Shown here one piece after another: positions 26,149 through 33,976 of a DNA stretch of 64,000 nt. A model generated the notes under the pieces. The model was not told the origin of the DNA. It worked only from the letters and a program-made list of their open reading frames with translations, and made no database searches. How positions within the stretch are numbered: the first letter of the stretch is position 1; every line of letters begins with the position of its first letter. The stretch comes from PZPK01 sp965230795 (GTDB taxonomy: Bacteria; Pseudomonadota; Gammaproteobacteria; Pseudomonadales; Oleiphilaceae), in the NCBI GenBank assembly GCA_965230795.1, contig OZ246020.1, positions 372,001 through 436,000 of the forward strand, written 5' to 3'. A program made the position numbers and the translations under genes.

Positions 26149-27060
26149 TTATGCGCCGTCATTTTTTTCCTGTGCTTCCTGTTCCGCTTTGCGGGCCGCG
26201 ATTTCCGCGCGCAGTTGTGCCAGCTCTGCTTCCATCATTTCAGGCGTTTCCAGCGTTATTTTGCCCAATTTTCCTGAACGTAGTTCCTGCAACACAATGG
26301 TTGCGGCCTGGTGCTGATCCACGTGACCGCCTGCTCGTAAACATCCGCGCTTTTTACCAATGGCATCCAGCAGGGCCATATCTTCATACGGCAGGGAATC
26401 GAGACGATAACGTGCGGCCAGTGCATCCGGATAGGCCTGGCGCAAATAGTCCAGCACGTAGAGGGCGACGTCTTCGTATTCCATGGCGGTGTCCTTGATG
26501 GCGCCGGTGGCAGCGAGGCGATAACCGCAGCTCTGTGGTTCCAGTTTTGGCCAGAGAATACCGGGGGTGTCCGACAGGGTCAGGCCATTGTCCAGTCTGA
26601 TTTTCTGCTGACGACGGGTGACAGCAGGTTCATTGCCAACCTTGGCAATAGCACGACCACTGATTGCATTGATCAGAGTGGACTTCCCCACATTCGGAAT
26701 TCCCATGACCATTGCCTGAATGTTTTTGTCTTCGCTGCGTTTTTCGACCAGCTTGTGACATAGCTTGGCAATAGTGCCTTTACGGCTGTCCGCATTGGCA
26801 GAAAGTGCCAGTGTTTTTACACGACTGTCCTGCTCGTAATAACTCTGCCATTGGCGGGTGATATCGGGATCCGCCAGATCTGCCTTGTTCAGGAGTTTGA
26901 CGGCTGGTTTGTTGCCGCGTAAGCCTTTGATCAGCGGGTTCGTGCTACTAAAGGGAATGCGGGCATCCAGTACCTCAATCACAATATCAATGTCATCCAT
27001 GACTTTGCGAATTTCTTTACGGGCCTTATGCATGTGCCCGGGGAACCAGTTAATTGTCAT
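26149..27060 (-). CDS. ylqF: Ribosome biogenesis GTPase YlqF/RbgA-like
   Basis: A circularly permuted GTPase of 303 residues: the G4 motif NKAD (about residue 58) precedes G1 GIPNVGKST (about 120) and G3 DTPG (about 165). The N terminus INWFPGHMHKA is diagnostic for YlqF/RbgA, which assists late assembly of the large ribosomal subunit. A charged, Ala/Glu-rich helix forms the C terminus. It is a single gene with short gaps to its neighbours. The role in 50S maturation is inferred from the family. Confidence 0.93.
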   Translation of the reverse strand: MTINWFPGHMHKARKEIRKVMDDIDIVIEVLDARIPFSSTNPLIKGLRGNKPAVKLLNKADLADPDITRQWQSYYEQDSRVKTLALSANADSRKGTIAKLCHKLVEKRSEDKNIQAMVMGIPNVGKSTLINAISGRAIAKVGNEPAVTRRQQKIRLDNGLTLSDTPGILWPKLEPQSCGYRLAATGAIKDTAMEYEDVALYVLDYLRQAYPDALAARYRLDSLPYEDMALLDAIGKKRGCLRAGGHVDQHQAATIVLQELRSGKLGKITLETPEMMEAELAQLRAEIAARKAEQEAQEKNDGA

Positions 27061-27126
27061 AATGGATTGCTGCCTGGAAATGCTTGTCCGCGGTAACTGT
27101 ATCGGGAAATGGGCTTTGTTTGCCGT

Positions 27127-27495
27127 CTAGTCCAAGACCGGCTGGCGCAATAGATAGAGGGTGACTGCGGTGCCGGTGGTGCAGAGTAGCAGAACTGCCC
27201 AGAGTTTAGAAATGATCAGCATCGATACCAGCATACTCAGCCACAGCACGATGAGTATGCGCGCGCGTACGCGCCGTTCGATGCCATGGCCATCCTGCCA
27301 GGCAGTGACCATTGGTCCAAGCCTGGGGTGCTCCACCAGCCAGGTATGGAAGCGTTCCGACGATCGTGCGAATAGCCATGCCGCTAACAACAGAAATGGC
27401 GTAGTAGGAAGCAGGGGCAGAAACAGACCAATCACGCCGAGTATGACGCAGAGCCAGCCGAAGAGCATGAACATAAGCTTAATGCTGTGATTCAT
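27127..27495 (-). CDS. YbaN-like DUF454 membrane protein
   Basis: A 122-residue inner-membrane protein. Hydrophobic helices lie at about 5-40 (with GVIGLFLPLLPTTPFLLLAAW, the family hallmark) and 75-115. The central FARSSERFHTWLVEHPRLGP segment is typical of DUF454/YbaN. Function is unknown. Its start overlaps the stop of the metallo-hydrolase gene (ATGA), indicating coupling. Confidence 0.87.
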   Translation of the reverse strand: MNHSIKLMFMLFGWLCVILGVIGLFLPLLPTTPFLLLAAWLFARSSERFHTWLVEHPRLGPMVTAWQDGHGIERRVRARILIVLWLSMLVSMLIISKLWAVLLLCTTGTAVTLYLLRQPVLD

Positions 27496-28625
27496 GGCAG
27501 CAGCTCTACCTCACTGGAGTATGAAGCGGCGTCAGCCAGATGTACGGGAGGCGTCAGTAAACGGGTTTCGCCGACCGCCATTGTGATAAAACTTTCCGCG
27601 GGTATGATGCCCGATTCAACTGCGCTCGCAATACGTTGCGCTGGCTCCATCATGGGCTCGGCGGATAGCTGGAAGGTTCCCCAGTGCATGCCTATGCTGA
27701 GTTTGGCACCAATATCCTGGTGGATCTTGATGGCTTCATCAGGGTCCACATGCTGCTGTGACATAAACCAGCGCGGCGCGTACGCCCCTATGGGAATCAG
27801 ACCGAGATCAATATCAGGCCAGCGTTCCCCGACCTGTTTAAACTGCACCGGGTTGTAGCCAGTATCGCCACCGAACCAGACGCCAAAATCACGAATCTGG
27901 ATATGCCAGGCGGCCCACAGTGTGGCATGGCGGTCAAACAGACCCCGAGCCGACCAATGCTGTGATGGAGTGGCAGTCACTGTGAGGTCTTGCGCGTTCA
28001 GTGAATCCCACCAGTCAAATTCACGCACTCGATCAGCGCTAATGCCTGCGTCCAGAAACCACTGTTTTAACTTGAGTGGTACCAGGTAGACAGGTTGATC
28101 GCCAAGCATGGCAATGGTGTCTGCATCCAGGTGATCATAGTGATTGTGGGAAATGATCACGTAGTCAATGTTGGGTAAGTGTTCGTAGGCAACCGGCATT
28201 TCCACCAGTCGCTGGGGGCCGGCAAAGCCCACAGGTGAGGCACGGTCTGACAGAATCGGGTCTGTGAGTATGGCGAGTCCCTGATGCTGAATCAGAAAGG
28301 TTGAATGGCCCAGCCAGGTTACTTGCGGAGCAACGCCAGGTTTAGCGATTCGCTCGAAGCGCGGGTCAGCAATAGGCACCTGATACGCTTCAGCTTCATG
28401 ATCGGCAAAGGGCTCGTCACCGAAGTACTTCATCTTAATGAAGGTGAAGGGGCCCTTCTCAATAGGATCAATATAAAGGTTACGGAAACCGTCAGCAGTG
28501 TGGTGTGCGGGTCGATCCTGTAAACGGCTTGCATCACTGGTGTGGCAGCCTGCCAACGTCATCATGACCAGAGCAAGGGTCACGAGACAAAGAGTTGGGC
28601 GCATCGGTAATTGAGGGATCGTCAT
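27492..28625 (-). CDS. Metallo-beta-lactamase-fold hydrolase, lipoprotein
   Basis: A protein of about 377 residues with a lipoprotein signal (MMTLAGCHTS, lipobox LAGC). The catalytic domain has the zinc motif HNHYDHLD (HxHxDH), GHSTFLIQHQG, GGDTGYN and a late GMHWGTF. This resembles the NAPE-PLD-like/RomA branch of the metallo-beta-lactamase superfamily (COG2220). Lipidation places it in the cell envelope. I start at ATG 28625; 28604 (MRPT) is equally possible, and longer in-frame starts would bury the signal peptide. Substrate is unknown. It overlaps the DUF454 gene by 4 bp. Confidence 0.85.
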   Translation of the reverse strand: MTIPQLPMRPTLCLVTLALVMMTLAGCHTSDASRLQDRPAHHTADGFRNLYIDPIEKGPFTFIKMKYFGDEPFADHEAEAYQVPIADPRFERIAKPGVAPQVTWLGHSTFLIQHQGLAILTDPILSDRASPVGFAGPQRLVEMPVAYEHLPNIDYVIISHNHYDHLDADTIAMLGDQPVYLVPLKLKQWFLDAGISADRVREFDWWDSLNAQDLTVTATPSQHWSARGLFDRHATLWAAWHIQIRDFGVWFGGDTGYNPVQFKQVGERWPDIDLGLIPIGAYAPRWFMSQQHVDPDEAIKIHQDIGAKLSIGMHWGTFQLSAEPMMEPAQRIASAVESGIIPAESFITMAVGETRLLTPPVHLADAASYSSEVELLP

Positions 28626-28756
28626 CGGCAGCACGGATATTGGGAACGGATGGTCTAGGTTACCCGAAGCGTGTCGGGCTGCAAAGTATGCGCCCAAACG
28701 GTGATAGACAGCATCAGGGCTTGCACACATAATAGTCGCATTTTTGGAGGTATAGC

Positions 28757-29254
28757 ATGGAAATTGATCAGAACTCGGTGGTGAGCTTTCACTATCTTTT
28801 GCGCAATGAGCAAGGTGAGCCCATTGAATCCTCCCATGATGGCAACGGCGAAGCGGTTGCCTATCTGCATGGGCATGGCAACATCGTTTCCGGTCTGGAA
28901 AAAGCGATGGCCGGGCACAAGGCTGGTGACAAATTTGAGGTGAGCGTATCGCCTGAAGAGGGTTATGGATTGCGTCAGGAGGGGGCAGTGCAGCGTGTGC
29001 CTGTAAAACACTTGATCGGCCATAAAAAGAACATGCGTTTGCAGCCCGGTACGATTGTTTCCATCAACACTGAAGAGGGTGCCCGGCAGGTCATGGTGGT
29101 TAAAGCCGGCAAGTTCAATGTCGATGTGGATGTGAATCATCCATTGGCAGGTAAAACGCTGAATTTTGAAATCGAGGTTGTAGATGTGCGAGAGGCCTCA
29201 GCCGATGAAATATCCCATGGCCATGCCCATGGTCCAGGTGGGCATCATCACTAG
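28757..29254 (+). CDS. slyD: FKBP-type peptidyl-prolyl isomerase, SlyD-like
   Basis: A 165-residue isomerase and chaperone. The FKBP domain with inserted IF flap is visible: LHGHGNIVSGLEKAMAGHKAGDKF, then PEEGYGLRQEGAVQRVP, ending LNFEIEVVDVREAS. The tail HGHAHGPGGHHH is a His-rich metal-binding tail like that of SlyD, which delivers nickel during hydrogenase maturation in E. coli. No hydrogenase gene is visible here. GGAGG lies 6 bases before the ATG. It sits 127 bases before another FKBP gene. Confidence 0.9.
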   Translation: MEIDQNSVVSFHYLLRNEQGEPIESSHDGNGEAVAYLHGHGNIVSGLEKAMAGHKAGDKFEVSVSPEEGYGLRQEGAVQRVPVKHLIGHKKNMRLQPGTIVSINTEEGARQVMVVKAGKFNVDVDVNHPLAGKTLNFEIEVVDVREASADEISHGHAHGPGGHHH

Positions 29255-29381
29255 TCCCGGGGATGTTACGCGCGCCGCCTTCCTTAACAAGTGCTAATGT
29301 TCTGCGTCTGGTCGCAAACTGGAAAACCAAGTAAGGTGGCGCATGCATTCAAGACAATAAATCCCGTGGGAAAATTTCACT

Positions 29382-30074
29382 ATGAGAAAGACATTAATCG
29401 CGGCTCTGGCTTTGACCGCTGCAAGTTTTGTCCAGGCGGTAGAACCGGTCAAATCACTGGAAACCGAAGACCAGAAAGTCAGCTACAGTTTCGGCGTTGT
29501 ATTCGGGAAACGCATGACCAATGATCTGCCCGACCTGGACATGGACGCTTTTGTGCAGGGCCTGGGTGACGCCTTTTCAGGTAAAGCGCAAATGCTGACC
29601 GACGAGCAGGTCGGTGAGATCTTGAGTCAGTATCAGCGCAACCTTCAGCAAAAACAAATTGAAAAGCACCAGGAAATGAGTGCAGCAAACAAAAAGACCG
29701 GCGAGGAATTTTTGGCAGCCAACAAGAACAAGGAAGGTGTGGTGACGCTGGCCAGTGGTCTGCAATACAAAATTGTTGAGGAAGGTCAGGGACAGCAACC
29801 GGGTCCGGATGATACGGTAAAAGTTCACTACACAGGCTCATTGATCAATGGCGAAGTATTCGACAGTTCGGTTGAGCGAGGACAGCCGGTGAGTTTTCCG
29901 GTTAATGGCGTGATCGCTGGTTGGACGGAAGCCCTTCAGTTGATGCCTGTGGGCTCAAAATGGCAGCTGTTTATTCCCGCTGACCTGGCATACGGTGCCA
30001 ACGGTAACCGAACCATCGGTCCTAATGAGACGCTGCTGTTTGATGTAGAGTTGCTGGATATCGAGAAAAAATAA
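29382..30074 (+). CDS. fkpA: Exported FKBP-type peptidyl-prolyl isomerase (FkpA/Mip-like)
   Basis: A 230-residue protein with a signal peptide (MRKTLIAALALTAASFVQA) and an N-terminal helical dimerisation domain (KVSYSFGVVFGKRM onward). The C-terminal FKBP domain has VKVHYTGSLINGEVFDSS, VIAGWTEALQLMPVGSKW, PADLAYG and a final LLFDVELLDI. It is a periplasmic folding catalyst of the FkpA/Mip group, probably assisting envelope protein folding. It is close to the SlyD-like gene but has its own spacing. Confidence 0.92.
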   Translation: MRKTLIAALALTAASFVQAVEPVKSLETEDQKVSYSFGVVFGKRMTNDLPDLDMDAFVQGLGDAFSGKAQMLTDEQVGEILSQYQRNLQQKQIEKHQEMSAANKKTGEEFLAANKNKEGVVTLASGLQYKIVEEGQGQQPGPDDTVKVHYTGSLINGEVFDSSVERGQPVSFPVNGVIAGWTEALQLMPVGSKWQLFIPADLAYGANGNRTIGPNETLLFDVELLDIEKK

Positions 30075-30090
30075 TATCCATCTGAACAAG

Positions 30091-30120
30091 CGGGCGGTGT
30101 TACCAATGTGATGCCGCCCG
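30091..30120 (+). terminator. Possible terminator after fkpA
   Basis: CGGGCGG (30091-30097) pairs with CCGCCCG (30114-30120), a 7-bp GC-only stem with a 16-base loop. It starts 16 bases after the fkpA stop. No U-tract follows, so the assignment is weak. Confidence 0.4.
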
Positions 30121-30238
30121 GACTCAAAATTTCTGGTCTACCTCATTTCCCTGTTGTTTTCTTCGCTCGTCGAACCTATATCCCTTTGGCTTCTTTTTAG
30201 CACATTTTTCATGGCATTTTTGTGGCCGTTTTATGCCC

Positions 30239-31201
30239 TCAAGGAATGAAGGTTTGGGATAAACCATCAGAGGTAAGTGCAACAATGTTTGAACCTGTAT
30301 CAGCCAGGTCGAGAATGGCTTTGCTGCTGGAGCCGCCATAGCTTTTTCTGGGTTTGGCCTGCCAAGTGTTGAGCATCCTGTTTTCAAGGATACCCCAGCG
30401 TTTTACCTCGCCCTGAAATGTACCCACTGTAAGCGTTTGCTCATCTTCCGAAAACACGGCAGCGGTGTAATTGGTATAGCGATTTGGAAACTGCGAACGA
30501 ATGTCTCCACTTGCGGTATCCCAGATCAGGGCATCCTCTCGCAATGAAGTCACAAAGGCGAGATTACCCGATGGAGACAGGGCAAGGGAATGAATAAAGT
30601 TTTCAAGGGTTTTGCTGTGCAGCAGTTTCCCGCTCTCAAGGCTCCAGATTTTTGCAGTTTTGTCATCGCCTCCGGTGATGCCCAGGCTGGCATCGGCATT
30701 CATGGCAACTTTGCGCACTTCGGCATCGTGTTCAAAGCTAAACAGTGTTGCTCCGGTATTGAGGTCGAAATAGCTGGCGGTGCCATTGTTTAACCCCATC
30801 AACGCGCGACTTCCCTGCCGATTCATTTCGATTGTCAGGATGCGGCTTGGTGCCCGCCAGTACTGCAGTGATTCGCCGCTCTGTGTATCCCAAACCACCA
30901 TGGCATCTTCGACACAGGTCACCGCACGGTTGCCATCACTGGAGATAGCTGCGGCTCTGATCAGGCTGAATTCTCCGGCCTGATGATTCCAATTAAATAG
31001 ACGTTCGCCTTTGCCAAGGTCCCAGAAACTACCGCCGTGATGAAGGGAGCCGACCACAGCCGCTGAGCCATCTGAGGAAAGAGCGCCACTGATCAATCCT
31101 TGTGTCGCAAGTTGCTGATGACTGTTGGGTCCCTCTGCGCATGCAGAAGCGAGGAGAAACATAGCGAGGAAAAGGAGTCGTTGTATCGCTGGCACATTCA
31201 T
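30239..31201 (-). CDS. WD40-repeat lipoprotein
   Basis: A 320-residue protein with a lipoprotein signal (LLASACAEG; cysteine at about residue 21). At least five or six WD-like blades follow, with units such as DAMVVWDTQSGE, KTAKIWSLESGK and DALIWDTASGD. This should form a beta-propeller on the periplasmic face of the membrane, probably a binding scaffold. The partner is unknown. It is transcribed in the same direction as rsd, 127 bases downstream of it. Confidence 0.85.
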   Translation of the reverse strand: MNVPAIQRLLFLAMFLLASACAEGPNSHQQLATQGLISGALSSDGSAAVVGSLHHGGSFWDLGKGERLFNWNHQAGEFSLIRAAAISSDGNRAVTCVEDAMVVWDTQSGESLQYWRAPSRILTIEMNRQGSRALMGLNNGTASYFDLNTGATLFSFEHDAEVRKVAMNADASLGITGGDDKTAKIWSLESGKLLHSKTLENFIHSLALSPSGNLAFVTSLREDALIWDTASGDIRSQFPNRYTNYTAAVFSEDEQTLTVGTFQGEVKRWGILENRMLNTWQAKPRKSYGGSSSKAILDLADTGSNIVALTSDGLSQTFIP

Positions 31202-31283
31202 ATCCTTTTTGGTTAACCAGTCGGTTTTGTTTTTGATCGGCAGGATGAATGTTTTCAGTATAGCGCTTTGGAAGGGTGATGAC

Positions 31284-31309
31284 CGTGGAAGTCATGCTTC
31301 GCTTCCACG
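31284..31309. other. Stem-loop between rsd and the WD40 gene
   Basis: CGTGGAAG (31284-31291) pairs perfectly with CTTCCACG (31302-31309) across a 10-base loop. It lies 20 bases beyond the rsd stop. No strong U-tract follows on the minus strand, so it may be a processing or weak termination hairpin. Confidence 0.4.
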
Positions 31310-31328
31310 ATCATATTTAGATCAGACT

Positions 31329-31802
31329 TTATGCAACGGAATCAGCGTGGGCTTTGTGCAGTGATTCGATCAGTACATCTTCCAGTTCAAATCTGTCTTC
31401 CAGGGTTTTGCCCAAATTGTCGAGTTCGGCAATCAGGCCTTCAATACCGTCATCAACCTTGTGGATGTTGTCGAAGCGGTCATTAAAATCCAGTGCCACT
31501 TCAGTCGATTCCTGAATCTGGGGAATGATACGGTTAGCCAATTCACGGCCCGCCTGGTTATCAAACTCGGCAGCTTCACTGAGGAGTTGTTCGTAAACCT
31601 CAAAATGGCCAACGGAAACATAGTCCACCAGGATCTGACAAAAAGACTGGAAACGCTCGACTTTGTTTTCCTGGGAGCTGCCAGGATTCACTGACAGGTC
31701 ACAGAGTTTAACGATGAGTGCCTGACGTTCTTTGAGCCATTTGTCGATCAGGTCGTTTACTCCGCCCCAGCGCTCTTTTGCATTTTCGCAATTTTCGAGC
31801 AT
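31329..31802 (-). CDS. rsd: Anti-sigma-70 factor Rsd/AlgQ
   Basis: A 157-residue helical protein of the Rsd/AlgQ family, which binds region 4 of sigma-70 and shifts RNA polymerase toward alternative sigma factors in stationary phase. In Pseudomonas, AlgQ also affects alginate and virulence genes. The N terminus MLENCENAKERWGGVNDLIDKWL is nearly identical in pattern to AlgQ. Position next to dsbB and the FliL-like gene repeats the Pseudomonas neighbourhood. Confidence 0.93.
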   Translation of the reverse strand: MLENCENAKERWGGVNDLIDKWLKERQALIVKLCDLSVNPGSSQENKVERFQSFCQILVDYVSVGHFEVYEQLLSEAAEFDNQAGRELANRIIPQIQESTEVALDFNDRFDNIHKVDDGIEGLIAELDNLGKTLEDRFELEDVLIESLHKAHADSVA

Positions 31803-32071
31803 GCCTTACCCCTTTACTACTTGTGTGAAAATCGATGGCATCTGGTCCTGGAAATGGTTTGTTTTGATTACCTGGATGGAGTCAAAACAATGTTTGCTGC
31901 CGATGACTAGCCTGCCATGTTTGAGCGAGTTTACGCCCGGTCTTATTATTCTCGCGTCTTGTTGTATCGAGTACGTATTCGCTACTGCTTTTGGGTGTCC
32001 CTGCGGCACCGAGAAATTGTGCTAGCAAGGAGAGTGGAAAAATTAACGAATTTAATGGCTTGTCGCAACTT

Positions 32072-32581
32072 TTATTTCAATTTGCCTTGAGCGCGGAGGA
32101 TCAGGGCCAGAACCTGAGCCAGGGCGATAGCGACGAAAGCGAGCAGCGACCAGCCGGGAATGGAAATGCCAGCCAGAGTCCACTGAACTTCTGCACAGTC
32201 TCCGGTACCAACCAGTGACATTTCGATAACTTCCAGCAAAGGAAACACTTCCAGCATATATTCAAGGCCGGGTCCGCAGGCGGGCACCTGGTCTTCCGGA
32301 AGGCTCTGAAGCCAGAGCTGACGACTCGCGATTGCCGCACCGATTGCTGCGGTAATGGCAGAAAAGGTGCCATAAACAGTTCGTCCCCAGTGTGCAGGAT
32401 TGTGTGCAAATGCCAGCAGGGAAATCAGGGCGATGGCTGCAAAAACAGCTCTTTGCATCATGCACATGGGGCAGGGATTCATGCTTTTGAAGGGTTCGAC
32501 CAGCGTTGCTAATCCCAGTAATGCGATACAGCCTAGGAAGATGAACAGGTTCAGGAGGCGAAAGTGGAAAAGTGAGAGCAC
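32072..32581 (-). CDS. dsbB: Disulfide bond formation protein DsbB
   Basis: A 169-residue quinone reductase that reoxidises DsbA. It has four hydrophobic helices. The first periplasmic cysteine pair is C37-C40 (PCPMC) and the second is C102 and C129 (PACGPG and GTGDCAE). These are the four redox residues required for electron transfer from DsbA to quinone. Length and topology are normal. The 269 bases between it and rsd hold no clear gene. Confidence 0.94.
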   Translation of the reverse strand: MLSLFHFRLLNLFIFLGCIALLGLATLVEPFKSMNPCPMCMMQRAVFAAIALISLLAFAHNPAHWGRTVYGTFSAITAAIGAAIASRQLWLQSLPEDQVPACGPGLEYMLEVFPLLEVIEMSLVGTGDCAEVQWTLAGISIPGWSLLAFVAIALAQVLALILRAQGKLK

Positions 32582-32746
32582 GTCAGTGTATTCCGGTTGT
32601 CTGGGTCGGCGCCTATCTTCGGCAATTCATGCCCATGAGTAAAGCCACTGCGACGCGAATTAAGAGCATTTAATAATAGGAAGATCGTAGTTAGATTCTG
32701 CAATGCCGTGGCAAGGCAGGCATTTCCACCCTATACTTTTTGATCC

Positions 32747-32781
32747 GACAGGCAGCCCGCAAGAGCCGTGTGTTGCCTGTC
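32747..32781 (+). promoter_or_regulatory. Stem-loop in the leader of the FliL-like gene
   Basis: GACAGGCA (32747-32754) pairs with TGCCTGTC (32774-32781), 8 bp with a 19-base loop, followed by TGTTTTG. It ends 31 bases before the start at 32813. The short U-rich tail suggests a weak terminator or attenuator, or a protein-binding inverted repeat. Confidence 0.35.
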
Positions 32782-32812
32782 TGTTTTGCACAACGAATAT
32801 TTATGAGGATTT

Positions 32813-33235
32813 ATGATCAACAATGCCATGAGATGGATGACTTGCGTGCTGATAGGGCTAACCCTGTCCTTGACGGTGTTGGCCGAGGAAGAGGAAGAAA
32901 CAGCAGCACCCAAGGTTCAGTATTTTGATCTAAAACCTGCGTTTGTGACTAATTTTGGCAGCTCAATCAACAAGCTTAAATATGTCAAAGCCGAAGTGGT
33001 GGTGAGAGCCAGTACCCGTGCAGCCGTTGAAGCCGTGATGGCGCACGAGCCCGTGGTGCGTCATGAGATAGTGATGTTACTGAGTGCACAGACCGAAGAA
33101 AGCATTTCTGAAAATGGCGGTCAGGAGAGTATTCGTCTGGAGGCCCTTAAAAGGGTGCAGTCGGTGCTGGAACAAGAAACGGGAGCACCGCAGATTGAGG
33201 ATCTTCTGTTTACCAGTTTTGTTGTGCAGCGATGA
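32813..33235 (+). CDS. FliL-like flagellar basal body-associated family protein
   Basis: A 140-residue exported or anchored protein. The hydrophobic segment at about 8-24 is followed by an acidic EEEEET stretch. A FliL-like domain comes next: YFDLKPAFVTNFG, LKYVKAEVVVRA and VRHEIVMLLSAQTEE, then QVE-type helix and IEDLLFTSFVVQ. FliL surrounds the stator and modulates motor torque, but this gene is not in a flagellar operon. It is the solitary paralogue seen near dsbB and algQ in Pseudomonas-like genomes. Its role is therefore uncertain. Confidence 0.82.
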   Translation: MINNAMRWMTCVLIGLTLSLTVLAEEEEETAAPKVQYFDLKPAFVTNFGSSINKLKYVKAEVVVRASTRAAVEAVMAHEPVVRHEIVMLLSAQTEESISENGGQESIRLEALKRVQSVLEQETGAPQIEDLLFTSFVVQR

Positions 33236-33345
33236 GTGTTGATGAAAGGGGATTCTTAATGAGCGCTTGCCAGAGAGGATAAATCTTGAGGGGCATGAAC
33301 CCGCCGGACTGCTTTTATCCGGAATCGGGGGCGTGCAAAAGCGCG

Positions 33346-33549
33346 TCAGGACGCTATTTTGCCGACGGGTTTTTCCAGTTCACAGACATTGATGCCATCT
33401 TCCCAGCCAGCTTCCCAGGCAGCCTCGACAACCTCACCCGTATACGGGCAGCGGCCTCGATCCATTCCCATGACGCCTGCCATATAGCCTTGTCGATAGG
33501 CTTTGTTCAGCGAATCAATATCCCAGCATAAAGAAAAGTCATTGGCCAT
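33346..33549 (-). CDS. Ribosome modulation factor (RMF)-like protein
   Basis: A 67-residue protein with the RMF core AYRQGYMAGVMGMDRGRCPY followed by AAWEAGWEDG, matching the RGYQAG, CPY and WLGGWREA positions of E. coli RMF. RMF dimerises 70S ribosomes in stationary phase. Unlike the strongly basic classical RMF, the C-terminal half is acidic (EVVEAAWEAGWEDGINVCELE), so ribosome binding is not assured. I start at 33549 because GGAG lies 7 bases upstream; an earlier in-frame ATG at 33588 lacks such a site. Confidence 0.68.
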   Translation of the reverse strand: MANDFSLCWDIDSLNKAYRQGYMAGVMGMDRGRCPYTGEVVEAAWEAGWEDGINVCELEKPVGKIAS

Positions 33550-33892
33550 CTGGCCGCTCCTTTCATTTAGCTGCCTCGCACTTTCCAAGCGAGCACGGAA
33601 ATAGAAAACGGGCTATTTCCTTACATCTTGTTCGGCTTCAAAAAGTGGTGTGGCAACGCCATCCACAAAAAATTGTTGCATGTGACTATGTATTGCCAGC
33701 GCCTGATTCTTGGTTTTCTTGTTTGCGCGGCCCAGGATAAAACCTGTTTTTTCTTCATATTTTTACGTTAGTGCAACAATGCCTGTCCCGCCAGAATCAT
33801 TTATTACAATTTGTCCATTGAATGGTGACACGACTTAACAAGCCATTACACGCTAGCACATGGAGATTAGAGGCAACAAACTAGAAAACAGA
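33550..33892. other. Intergenic region between gshA terminator and RMF-like gene
   Basis: About 340 bases, AT-rich, with no open frame carrying a ribosome site. It must contain the minus-strand promoter of the RMF-like gene and could hold a small RNA, but I see no diagnostic structure. A short CAGG-ATAAAA-CCTG followed by six T lies around 33733-33752; the 4-bp stem is too weak to call. Confidence 0.5.
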
Positions 33893-33918
33893 AAAGATTG
33901 AGGTAATTCTCAATCTTT
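33893..33918 (-). terminator. Rho-independent terminator of gshA
   Basis: AAAGATTGAG (33893-33902) pairs perfectly with CTCAATCTTT (33909-33918) across a 6-base loop. On the minus strand the stem is followed by TCTGTTTTC, a T-rich run. It lies about 60 bases beyond the gshA stop. Confidence 0.75.
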
Positions 33919-33976
33919 ATTTAGGGTGCAGAACGGTGCCTCAGATGAGACGCCGACCGGTTCTCAATTCTTTCGG

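Noticed and set aside
30124..30387. 87-codon minus-strand frame at the end of the WD40 gene
   Set aside because: It overlaps the WD40 coding region in another frame and has no ribosome site or recognisable sequence; the Lys/Arg-rich portion looks like random intergenic translation.
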